Source: UBA2365 sp964594045 (GTDB taxonomy: Bacteria; Bacteroidota; Bacteroidia; Chitinophagales; Saprospiraceae). From it: a DNA stretch of 8,633 nucleotides. The position numbers and the translations under genes are program-made. The notes beneath the pieces were generated by a model. The model searched no databases and was not told the DNA's origin. It was given only the letters and a program-made list of their open reading frames with translations. Positions 1-6,305 of this stretch are shown here, piece after piece (within the stretch, counting starts at the first letter, position 1; each line of letters opens with the position of its first letter). The stretch spans positions 1-8,633 of the forward strand of contig CAZQKR010000077.1 in assembly GCA_964594045.1 (NCBI GenBank), given 5' to 3'.

Positions 1-427
1 TTGCTCTTGGTTTTATCTTTCTATTTTAGTTTACACAATATATTTTATACTACCTGCTTCGTCAGTGCTTTCAATGATTTGTTTGCAAGCATTAAGATAC
101 ATTTTTAAACAACTTCATAAAATAAGACAGGAAAAAATTAGCCTTTACAGGGAAATAATGTATAAAATTATACTATACTGAAATCAAGTGCAATAGTATG
201 CGCATTTTATTCTTAAAAAATTTATTTCTTTAAAATTAAAGCTTATGCAATATGATTGAAAACACAATGTTTAACCCTGAATTAACTGATCTTTGTCTAT
301 TGAAAAACCTATATTTGCACTACGTCTGTTGTCGCTGAAGTATGATTTTACCTGTTCCTGTTTATGGGTCAATTTCTTGAATTTTTCTGCAACAACCTTT
401 GATTTTAAATCACTTTCAATCAGATTT
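1..427. other. AT-rich non-coding region upstream of the fucosidase gene
   Basis: I see no supportable gene here. The stretch is very AT-rich. A frame open from a TTG at 293 leads into the fucosidase, but its first 45 codons look unlike a signal peptide or a GH29 N-terminus, so I treat them as untranslated leader. Bases 6-48 resemble, at roughly 70% by eye, the T-rich stretch 4237-4279 of the long repeat further right. That match is low in complexity and could be chance. Confidence 0.6.
310..317 (+). promoter_or_regulatory. Possible -7 box (TATATTTG) for the fucosidase gene
   Basis: TATATTTG matches the Bacteroidota -7 consensus TANNTTTG exactly. The nearest upstream TTTG (292-295) leaves a spacer of only 14 bases, shorter than the usual 19-21, so the promoter is weakly supported. 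Transcription from here would give a leader of about 100 bases before the ATG at 428. Confidence 0.25.
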
Positions 428-1768
428 ATGCAATATTTCTGTCACTTACTGATATTAATGTCGCTGATTTTGCCAACCAGTCAAAATCATGCGCAACACC
501 AGGTCTCACCCTCTGAAATCACACCTAAAATGCAATGGTTCGCCGATGCCAAACTCGGGATCTTTATCCACGCAGGCATTTACTCCGTAAAAGGCGTGAC
601 CGAATCATGGCATTTCCACAACAAATACATCAGCCATGAAGATTATATGGCACAATTGAAGGGATTTACGCTTCAGAATTATAACCCGGCAGCATGGGCA
701 GAATTGATCAAAGAAACCTGCGCAGGTTATGCCGTCATCACCACCAAACACCATGACGGCGTAGCCATGTACAACACAGCCATGAATGACCTGAGTAGCG
801 TCAAAGCAACTCCGGCTAAAAAGGACATGATCGCCCCGTTTTACGAAGAATTGAAGAAACGCGGCATCAAAACCGGCGCCTACTTCTCTCTGATCGACTG
901 GACCCATACGGATTATCCGGGATTTTTACGGGACAGTTCCAGGTATAAAATACAGGATCAGCCACAGCGCTGGGATCGCTTCAGGCATTTTATGAACGGT
1001 CAGATCAATGAGATCCTGACCGGTTTTAACCCGGATCTCTGGTGGTTTGACGGGGATTGGGAACACAGCGCTGAAGAATGGGACGCGTCTGCCATCCGCC
1101 AACGGATACTCCGGCACCATCCCGATGCCATCATCAATGGCAGACTGCAAGGATTTGGCGACTATGAGACACCCGAACAGAACATTCCGCTCACCAGGCC
1201 AAGCTATCCATGGTGGGAACTCTGCATGACCATCAATGACAACTGGGGTTACAGACCGGAAGACCGCAACTGGAAAACGCCTTATGAGATCATCAGTATT
1301 TTTGCGGATGTGATCTCCCGTGGAGGCAATCTGTTGCTCGATTTTGGCCCGAAAGAAGACGGAACCATCCCCGAAGAACAGGTTTTTGTCCTGAAAGAGC
1401 TCGGAAAATGGAATAAAAAGCATCACGAAGCCATATTCAGCACAGTTGCAGGTCTGCCTCCGGGACATTTTTACGGTCCGAGTACCCTGTCCAAAGACAG
1501 TACCGAGCTCTTCCTTTTCCTCCCCGGAAATCCAGAAAAAGAGGTCGTGATCCGGGGATTGTTTGATCAGATAGAAAGTATGACCGTCGTTGGCTCCGAA
1601 AAACCCCTGAAGTGGAAGATCGTTGGCAAGATCTCCTGGAGCCAGGTGCCGGGACTGGTATTTTTCCAGGTACCGGAAGCGCTGCAGGATGAATATATGA
1701 CGGTTGTCCGCATCAAACTAAAAGCGCCGGTGAAACTGTATCGCGGTGCCGGCGGGTTGGGATTGTGA
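428..1768 (+). CDS. Secreted alpha-L-fucosidase, glycoside hydrolase family 29
   Basis: This enzyme is expected to release terminal alpha-L-fucose from glycans by a retaining mechanism, in the periplasm or outside the cell. The 446-aa product starts with a signal-peptide-like stretch (about residues 1-22, hydrophobic core LLILMSLIL, likely cut near NHA-QHQ). Family hallmarks follow in order: GIFIHAG near 44-50 (the family often has W where A49 stands), TKHHDG at 106-111, WWFDG at 205-209, PWWEL at 261-265, WGY at 273-275 and GGNLLLDFGPKEDG at 299-312. By family comparison D208 is the likely nucleophile and E264 a candidate acid/base; the second assignment is less certain. A small beta-rich C-terminal domain fills the rest. 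I chose ATG 428 over the TTG at 293 because it places a signal peptide at the N-terminus. The gene is clearly richer in GC than its surroundings. It stands alone, with no sugar transporter or SusC/D genes beside it. Confidence 0.93.
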   Translation: MQYFCHLLILMSLILPTSQNHAQHQVSPSEITPKMQWFADAKLGIFIHAGIYSVKGVTESWHFHNKYISHEDYMAQLKGFTLQNYNPAAWAELIKETCAGYAVITTKHHDGVAMYNTAMNDLSSVKATPAKKDMIAPFYEELKKRGIKTGAYFSLIDWTHTDYPGFLRDSSRYKIQDQPQRWDRFRHFMNGQINEILTGFNPDLWWFDGDWEHSAEEWDASAIRQRILRHHPDAIINGRLQGFGDYETPEQNIPLTRPSYPWWELCMTINDNWGYRPEDRNWKTPYEIISIFADVISRGGNLLLDFGPKEDGTIPEEQVFVLKELGKWNKKHHEAIFSTVAGLPPGHFYGPSTLSKDSTELFLFLPGNPEKEVVIRGLFDQIESMTVVGSEKPLKWKIVGKISWSQVPGLVFFQVPEALQDEYMTVVRIKLKAPVKLYRGAGGLGL

Positions 1769-1817
1769 TTCCCATTATTATCCAATATAAATTCCAGACA
1801 TCTTATGCTGTATTGTA

Positions 1818-1975
1818 GCCTTTGTTGGTGTTTTCACCAATAGGGGGATGCATTGGATGTATAGAATATGTCCGGTAACGTGAGTTCATCAGCACAATTT
1901 TTTTTGACGTGCTTAAAATATAACTACATGATTAACAATAATATATTTTGACGTTATTTAGAACAAACCAACGGC
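1818..1975 (+). repeat. Structured repeat element, copy A
   Basis: Leftmost copy of a family of nested inverted repeats. The outer arms are GTTGGT (1824-1829) and ACCAAC (1967-1972). The left arm can alternatively form a local hairpin, TTGGTG-TTTT-CACCAA (1825-1840). The inner arms match copy B: TAACGT/ACGTTA, AGCAC/GTGCT and AAAATATA/TATATTTT. From 1888 onward it is identical to copy B. To the left of 1888 it differs by substitutions and by a hairpin loop three bases shorter. The GATTC/GAATC mini-hairpin of copies B and C is not conserved here. Confidence 0.8.
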
Positions 1976-2386
1976 AGCAAATTCCAAACTTATACTATTG
2001 AACACAGGCAGCCACCCACGACTGCCTGCTTTATCGCGTCCATGAATTCACATTCCATCCTATTCCACTTTGATAAACTTATTGCTGCCCAGTAATTTGC
2101 CAAGAGCATCATATACTTTTAGTAAATAAAATCCGGCGCTTAAACTGCTCACATCCATATTCAATGACCTTTGACCTGCAAATCCTGCGGAATGGGACAT
2201 CACCTGTCTTCCGGTCAGATCATAGATCCTCAGTATGACATTTTCTGCCTTTAAACCGTCCATGTTTAGATATGTCCTGACCGGATTGGGGTAAATATGT
2301 ATATACTGAAGCTTTTCTACCGGATCTTTATCTACAGAAAGCCCGACATCTTCTGCCCTGATCCGCATCAGGGTGGGCCAGTCACC
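1888..2386. repeat. 499-bp direct repeat identical to 4384-4882
   Basis: Read base by base, this segment is identical to 4384-4882 at a constant offset of 2496. It covers part of the structured element, the downstream hairpin and the last 108 codons plus stop of the T9SS gene. To the right of 2386 the two genes diverge abruptly. To the left there are substitutions at 1887 and 1868, then an indel. The sharp edge inside a coding region suggests gene conversion or unequal crossing-over. Confidence 0.95.
2005..2028 (-). terminator. Terminator-like hairpin downstream of the left T9SS gene
   Basis: Perfect 7-bp arms CAGGCAG (2005-2011) and CTGCCTG (2022-2028) enclose a 10-base loop, about 30 bases past the stop codon. 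On the minus strand it is followed by TGTTC rather than a run of T. On the plus strand it is followed by CTTTAT. A true intrinsic terminator is therefore uncertain; it may instead protect a 3' end. An identical hairpin lies at 4501-4524. Confidence 0.4.
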
Positions 2387-3766
2387 TGCATATCCCATAC
2401 CATTTGGCGTGGAAGGATCAGGCGCCCTATTGTTGCCTTGTATCAGCAAATCGCCATTTTCCAGGACATCCAGGTATCTGAATACCAAAACATGCTCATT
2501 ATAATCGTACGTAAGTTTTTTCAGGAACTGCAGACCACCGCCCGGCTTTGTTTTATAGAATTTGATGCCCGGCCCTTCGAGATAATGCGCCTGAACTGCC
2601 ATAAGAAATTCACCTTCATCCTCAAGATAATGGAATATCATATAATGATGCCTGTATTCTTCCGGCTCATTATTGAACCTTTTAACCAGGTTACCATCAT
2701 AATCAAACACTAAAAACTCCCACAATGGTGCCAGCGTATCATATAGATCTTGTTCCCATATAGGTGCTTGTAAAAGAATATAGTTATGATTTGCTCCAGC
2801 GAGTCTTAAGGTCTTGTAATTTATCCCTTTTAATGCTTCATCCAGTTTCAAAGTTTTAACTTTATTTAAACCATGATCATAAAGAATCAGGCTTGGCTGT
2901 TTATCGAAATTTTGATCAAAGTTGTTAATCCAGTTTTGTACTGTGATCAATGTATCCTTACTCACCCTCTTAATCCTGTTTTGATTTGAAAGTCCCACCC
3001 TGAAGATATTTAAAGAATCTACCTCCTTTTCAAATCTGATAGTATCCCTTTTTTCATTTTCAATAATATCTCCATATACATCAATTTTGAATTGATTATA
3101 CCAAGATTGTTTCTCCTCAGTAAATAATCCAGGCGAAACGTATGCATTATAATAGAACGTATCGTCTTTAAGTCCAAATAATTTAATTGAAGTATTTACA
3201 GAGTTTTTTATTCTTAATAGTTCCTGATTATTCGGATCGCCTTGAAAGTGTTCCATCAATAACCCGTTTTCTATATCGAACTTTCTAACACTTACCAGTG
3301 CACTATCTCCAAATAAATTCCATTGGGAGGTATATCCCCCCGGAAGTAAGTCAGGAGGGTTGATTCGCCTGCTTGTTACTACGTGCAACTGTCCTTCATT
3401 TAAGTACATATCTTCTAGCATCTCCTGTCTTTCTTCCGTTCTAAGATCAAATGCCCTGCTCCAAACAGGCATGCCAACATTCAGATCTATCTTAACGACA
3501 AATCCACCCTCCAAATATGCTTCAATTTGAGTAGCATTATACATATATAAAAAATCATCATCCAAAATACAATATTCATCGTAACTATTATAAAATGAAA
3601 AATGATTTTTGCCATCAAAAACACTATTCCCAATGAGCGAACTATCAGTAGAGATATAGGTCCATATCGGTTCAGTTTCCAGAAACTCTATTGGCTTGAA
3701 ACTGACCTGGGCAATAGATAGGTTAACAATGAAACCTAAGAGTAGTCCATAAATATGTTTTTTCAT
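2060..3766 (-). CDS. T9SS-exported protein, probably beta-propeller-like (left paralogue)
   Basis: A 568-aa protein of unknown function. Residues 1-19 form a signal peptide (MKK, hydrophobic core, cleavage near SIA-Q). The body has repeated strand-turn-strand phrases of the kind seen in PQQ/YncE-like propellers, for example VKIDLNVGMPVWSRAFD and FDYDGNLVKRF. This fold is inference. The C-terminus from about 490 is a T9SS type A sorting domain: IYPNP, then IYDLTGRQV, then a LSAGFYLLKV segment ending FIKVE. The protein should therefore cross the outer membrane and be released or attached at the surface. The ATG at 3766 aligns with the start of the paralogue at 6256. An ATG at 3787 (overlapping the stop of the upstream remnant, TGATG) and a TTG at 3799 are alternatives. 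By eye the N-terminal half is about 60% identical to the 566-aa paralogue, while the last 108 residues are identical. Confidence 0.93.
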   Translation of the reverse strand: MKKHIYGLLLGFIVNLSIAQVSFKPIEFLETEPIWTYISTDSSLIGNSVFDGKNHFSFYNSYDEYCILDDDFLYMYNATQIEAYLEGGFVVKIDLNVGMPVWSRAFDLRTEERQEMLEDMYLNEGQLHVVTSRRINPPDLLPGGYTSQWNLFGDSALVSVRKFDIENGLLMEHFQGDPNNQELLRIKNSVNTSIKLFGLKDDTFYYNAYVSPGLFTEEKQSWYNQFKIDVYGDIIENEKRDTIRFEKEVDSLNIFRVGLSNQNRIKRVSKDTLITVQNWINNFDQNFDKQPSLILYDHGLNKVKTLKLDEALKGINYKTLRLAGANHNYILLQAPIWEQDLYDTLAPLWEFLVFDYDGNLVKRFNNEPEEYRHHYMIFHYLEDEGEFLMAVQAHYLEGPGIKFYKTKPGGGLQFLKKLTYDYNEHVLVFRYLDVLENGDLLIQGNNRAPDPSTPNGMGYAGDWPTLMRIRAEDVGLSVDKDPVEKLQYIHIYPNPVRTYLNMDGLKAENVILRIYDLTGRQVMSHSAGFAGQRSLNMDVSSLSAGFYLLKVYDALGKLLGSNKFIKVE

Positions 3767-3786
3767 CTGAAGTGTTTTTTGTATCA

Positions 3787-3936
3787 TCACCTTTTCCAAC
3801 TATCTTGTGATGACAAATTAAATTTTGTAACTACAGGATCCTCAACCGCATTTACTGATCCTATTTCACTTTTCTGACACTGCAAAAAGACAATCACACC
3901 AATGATTGCAACGATTAAAAAATATAATGTTTTCAT
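3787..3936 (-). pseudogene. Remnant of the Cys-rich lipoprotein gene (49 codons)
   Basis: This 49-codon frame begins almost exactly like the 259-aa lipoprotein at 7085: MKTLYF, then IVAIIGVIVFLQCQKSE, with the lipid cysteine at residue 20. Similarity fades after the lipobox (a shared DP and SSQ remain), and the frame ends at TGA 3789-3787. About 210 codons of the intact gene and the following gap are missing, consistent with an internal deletion in this duplicated unit. The stop overlaps an ATG of the next frame by one base (TGATG), so translational coupling is possible. It may still yield a lipopeptide of about 30 residues, so it might not be dead. It is shorter than typical annotation cut-offs and easily missed. 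Confidence 0.7.
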
Positions 3937-4073
3937 TTTATTAAAATTTTTGATTTAAAAATAAATTAATAGCCTGTTTTAAATCAAAACTTTAATAGTA
4001 AGGCGGATCCTCCCGCAGCCTTTGCCGTCGGGACACAAACAACAATCGATTACATTCACAAAATAATAAAAGG

Positions 4074-4120
4074 GAGCCGTAGAGCCGTTGAGCCGTAGAG
4101 CCGTATAGCCGTAGCGTAGA
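4074..4120. repeat. Degenerate 8-bp tandem repeat (GAGCCGTA)
   Basis: Five full units of the octamer GAGCCGTA stand head to tail, three exact and two with one change each (GAGCCGTT, TAGCCGTA), followed by a shortened unit. The equivalent array in the right-hand repeat (7225-7270) is perfect. Differences in the phase and purity of the array show slippage or decay since duplication. It lies outside any coding frame. Confidence 0.85.
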
Positions 4121-4146
4121 TTATGATGTGAACTTCGTATCATACA

Positions 4147-4452
4147 ATGGTTTAAGCCATAAATATAGGATTTTTCGGTCAGATTTCAAAATTTATACGG
4201 TTAAGTTTTTGGACTTATTTTGATGACAGAATAATACTTGGTTTTAGCTTTGTTTTTAGTTTTAAGAACGATATATTATAATTTGATCAGCATTAATCAA
4301 AGGATAATATATTGCCGTTGGTGGAGTTTTCACCAATAGGGGGATGCATAGGATTCATAGAATCTGTCCGGTAACGTGAGTTTATCAGCACAATTTTTTT
4401 TGACGTGCTTAAAATATAACTACATGATTAACAATAATATATTTTGACGTTA
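4147..4452. repeat. 306-bp direct repeat identical to 7297-7602
   Basis: Compared base by base at a constant offset of 3150, this segment is identical to 7297-7602. The flanking positions 4146 and 4453 differ. It spans the promoter-like pair and most of structured element B. Such long identity in non-coding DNA indicates recent duplication or ongoing conversion. Confidence 0.93.
4219..4252 (+). promoter_or_regulatory. Plus-strand promoter-like pair in front of element B
   Basis: TTTG (4219-4222) is followed after 22 bases by TAGCTTTG (4245-4252), an exact match to TANNTTTG. The spacer is one base longer than the 19-21 of the Bacteroides consensus but within the range reported for Flavobacterium. 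It points rightwards through the structured element and then antisense to the T9SS gene. No plus-strand gene follows, so the transcript would be non-coding. Confidence 0.35.
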
Positions 4453-4471
4453 TTTAGAACAAACCAACGGC
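4314..4471 (+). repeat. Structured repeat element, copy B (nested inverted repeats)
   Basis: The outer arms GCCGTTGGT (4314-4322) and ACCAACGGC (4463-4471) pair perfectly over 9 bp. Inside are TAACGT (4372-4377)/ACGTTA (4447-4452), AGCAC (4387-4391)/GTGCT (4405-4409) and AAAATATA (4411-4418)/TATATTTT (4438-4445), plus a small GATTC-ATA-GAATC hairpin (4352-4364). Together these make a closed three-way junction. The left outer arm can switch to a local hairpin with CACCAA (4331-4336). No coding frame and no transposase is associated. It could be a mobile-element-like repeat, a recombination site or a structured RNA; the sequence does not decide. Confidence 0.8.
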
Positions 4472-4882
4472 AGCAAATTCCAAACTTATACTATTGAACA
4501 CAGGCAGCCACCCACGACTGCCTGCTTTATCGCGTCCATGAATTCACATTCCATCCTATTCCACTTTGATAAACTTATTGCTGCCCAGTAATTTGCCAAG
4601 AGCATCATATACTTTTAGTAAATAAAATCCGGCGCTTAAACTGCTCACATCCATATTCAATGACCTTTGACCTGCAAATCCTGCGGAATGGGACATCACC
4701 TGTCTTCCGGTCAGATCATAGATCCTCAGTATGACATTTTCTGCCTTTAAACCGTCCATGTTTAGATATGTCCTGACCGGATTGGGGTAAATATGTATAT
4801 ACTGAAGCTTTTCTACCGGATCTTTATCTACAGAAAGCCCGACATCTTCTGCCCTGATCCGCATCAGGGTGGGCCAGTCACC
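4384..4882. repeat. 499-bp direct repeat identical to 1888-2386
   Basis: Partner of the block at 1888-2386. It covers the right part of element B, the hairpin and the last 327 bases of the right-hand T9SS gene. Its right edge falls exactly at the codons for GD at the start of the shared 108-residue C-terminus. Confidence 0.95.
4501..4524 (-). terminator. Terminator-like hairpin downstream of the right T9SS gene
   Basis: Arms CAGGCAG (4501-4507) and CTGCCTG (4518-4524) lie about 30 bases beyond the stop codon. It is an exact copy of the hairpin at 2005-2028, with the same absence of a proper T-run on the minus strand. Confidence 0.4.
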
Positions 4883-6256
4883 ATAATAACCAAATCCCCA
4901 GGGACTTTCCGGATCCGGAGTTCTGTTATTTCCATGTATCAAAATATCTCCATTCTCAAGTTGTGATACATAATAAAAAAATAATACATGATCATTGGGT
5001 TTATAGCTTAGCTTTCCCAAATATTCCAGTCCTCCACCCGGCTTGGTTTTTAAAAACATGATACCTATGCCCTCTAAATAATGGGCTCCAAACAGGACAA
5101 GAAATTCATTCATCTTCTCAGAGTAGTTGAATTTTAACACATTGTGCCTAAATCCATTGAACTCATTACTGAATCGCCGGACAACATTCCCATCGTAATC
5201 CAGCACCAGGTATTCGTCTAAAGGTTCAAAAGCATCCTCAGGAGTTTGTTCCCAGACAGGTGCATGAATTATAACATATTGATGATCTGCGTATCGTAAA
5301 TATAAAGACTTAAAATTAATACCTTCCAGCGCATCATCCAGTTTAATGGATTTGACTTTGTTCAGATTTTTATCAAATAAAACCAGGCCGGGTTGCTTAT
5401 AATAATCGTGTTCCCAAAAATTAGTCCAGTTTTGAACAGAAATCAATGTATCTTCGCTTACCCTAAGAAATCTGGATTGATTTGTCTGTCCGACTTTATC
5501 TGTGGAATCGATCGGAAATTCAAATCGAACGGTATCCCTTTTTTCTGCTTCCAGGATGTTGCCATATTGATCCAATTTGGTTTGTGCATAGGCAAAATCG
5601 TTATTTCCCGGACCAGATTCCTGGATAAATTCATTGGTATAAAATTGTCCATTTTTCAACCCGAACAATTGTCTTTGCCCATTCACCGTATTCTTTATTC
5701 TCAGCACATTTGGGTTGGTGACATCAGCCACAATATGATCCATCAGCTCTCCTGTATCCGGATTATACTTTCTCGTGACAATGATCGCGGAATCACCGGG
5801 ATTATTCCACTTGGAGTTCAATCCATAAGGCAGATAGATATCAGGAAGCGTTACCCTTTTAGCTGTAATGATACACAGCTGCCCATTAGGATCGATATAC
5901 ATATCTTCCAGATTTTCCTGCCTGTCCGAAGTGCGCATATCAAAAGCCCTGCTCCAAATCGGCTTGCCTGTATTTAAATCCACTTTTACAATAAATCCAC
6001 CTTCCAACATCGCTACTAACTGAGTTGCATTGACCATATACAGATAATCACCTGACCTTAGATGAGCTTCCTTAGAATTGTTAATAAACGAAAAATGATT
6101 GTAACCATCAAAATTTTGTACCCCCATTAATGTACTGTCGAAGGAGACATAAGTCCAGACAGGATCCTTTTCAATAAATTCAATAGGTTGAAAAACCTGA
6201 GTCTGGCCAAAAAGTGATGTACATAATAATACTAAAGAAAAAATAAATTTCAACAT
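4556..6256 (-). CDS. T9SS-exported protein, probably beta-propeller-like (right paralogue)
   Basis: A 566-aa secreted protein of unknown function and the paralogue of the protein at 3766-2060. A signal peptide (MLKFIFSLVLLCTSLFG, about 1-19) leads into FQPIEF and a conserved WTY-S-DS motif. Recurring phrases such as VKVDLNTGKPIWSRAFD, LFDKNLNKVKSIKL and LDYDGNVVRRF suggest successive blades of a beta-propeller; this is inferred, not shown. The T9SS type A sorting domain starts near residue 490 (IYPNP, YDLTGRQV, LSAGFYLLKV, FIKVE). It follows the lipoprotein gene by 49 bases on the same strand, so the two are probably one transcript and may act together at the cell surface. The start is the only ATG that gives a good signal peptide. 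Confidence 0.93.
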   Translation of the reverse strand: MLKFIFSLVLLCTSLFGQTQVFQPIEFIEKDPVWTYVSFDSTLMGVQNFDGYNHFSFINNSKEAHLRSGDYLYMVNATQLVAMLEGGFIVKVDLNTGKPIWSRAFDMRTSDRQENLEDMYIDPNGQLCIITAKRVTLPDIYLPYGLNSKWNNPGDSAIIVTRKYNPDTGELMDHIVADVTNPNVLRIKNTVNGQRQLFGLKNGQFYTNEFIQESGPGNNDFAYAQTKLDQYGNILEAEKRDTVRFEFPIDSTDKVGQTNQSRFLRVSEDTLISVQNWTNFWEHDYYKQPGLVLFDKNLNKVKSIKLDDALEGINFKSLYLRYADHQYVIIHAPVWEQTPEDAFEPLDEYLVLDYDGNVVRRFSNEFNGFRHNVLKFNYSEKMNEFLVLFGAHYLEGIGIMFLKTKPGGGLEYLGKLSYKPNDHVLFFYYVSQLENGDILIHGNNRTPDPESPWGFGYYGDWPTLMRIRAEDVGLSVDKDPVEKLQYIHIYPNPVRTYLNMDGLKAENVILRIYDLTGRQVMSHSAGFAGQRSLNMDVSSLSAGFYLLKVYDALGKLLGSNKFIKVE

Positions 6257-6269
6257 AGTTATTATTTAA

Positions 6270-6290
6270 GCCGGGAACCAGGTTCCCGGC
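6270..6290 (-). promoter_or_regulatory. Perfect palindrome between lipoprotein and T9SS genes
   Basis: Ten-base arms GCCGGGAACC and GGTTCCCGGC flank a single base, giving a strong GC-rich stem-loop in the 49-base intercistronic gap, 13 bases upstream of the T9SS start. No T-run follows on either strand, so it is not a standard terminator. It could adjust the ratio of the two proteins by RNA processing or partial attenuation, or bind a protein as DNA. The left unit lacks it, having lost this gap. Confidence 0.55.
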
Positions 6291-6305
6291 AATTATTAAA
6301 ATTAT

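Larger units (their letters stand above)
1769..2059. other. Intergenic region between convergent fucosidase and T9SS genes
   Basis: This 291-base gap lies between two convergent genes and holds no reading frame I can support. It contains the leftmost copy of the structured repeat (1818-1975) and a hairpin (2005-2028), both annotated separately. Only the downstream half of the long repeat seen at 3840-4496 is present; the promoter-like pair and the 8-bp tandem repeat of the other copies are missing. Confidence 0.8.
3937..4313. repeat. Non-coding long repeat upstream of the left unit (pairs with 7086-7463)
   Basis: No gene is visible. The segment is a direct repeat of the region upstream of the intact lipoprotein gene; homology runs from within the lipoprotein N-terminus (about 3840 and 6990) through to about 4496 and 7646. 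It contains a conserved GCGGATCCTCCCGC stretch near 4003-4016, the 8-bp tandem repeat and a plus-strand promoter-like pair. I found no exact minus-strand TANNTTTG box, so the promoter of the left unit is not identified. Confidence 0.85.

Noticed and set aside
293..427. Upstream extension of the fucosidase from TTG 293
   Set aside because: The 45 extra residues would bury the signal peptide, and the region is AT-rich and contains a -7-like box.
926..1468. Minus-strand open frame of 180 codons inside the fucosidase gene
   Set aside because: It is complementary to conserved GH29 motifs, so it is a by-product of the GC-richer coding sequence.
2297..2713. Plus-strand open frame of 138 codons inside the left T9SS gene
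   Set aside because: It is antisense to a well-supported gene with a recognisable domain, has no family features, and no counterpart is conserved in the paralogue.
4074..4120. CRISPR array
   Set aside because: The units are contiguous octamers with no spacers, and no cas genes are present.
1824..4471. Structured repeats as classical integron attC sites
   Set aside because: attC sites run from RYYYAAC to GTTRRRY. Here the outer arms are in the opposite order (GTTGG to CCAAC), do not fit the consensus, and no tyrosine recombinase is present in the window.
4314..4471. Insertion sequence or simple MITE
   Set aside because: The terminal inverted repeats would fit, but I see no transposase and no target-site duplication flanking any copy. 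I kept the neutral label of structured repeat.
4314..4471. Retron-type non-coding RNA
   Set aside because: The nested stems are reminiscent, but no reverse transcriptase gene occurs anywhere in the window.
5393..5977. Plus-strand open frame of 194 codons inside the right T9SS gene
   Set aside because: It is antisense to a supported coding region, with no recognisable motif and no matching frame in the diverged paralogue.
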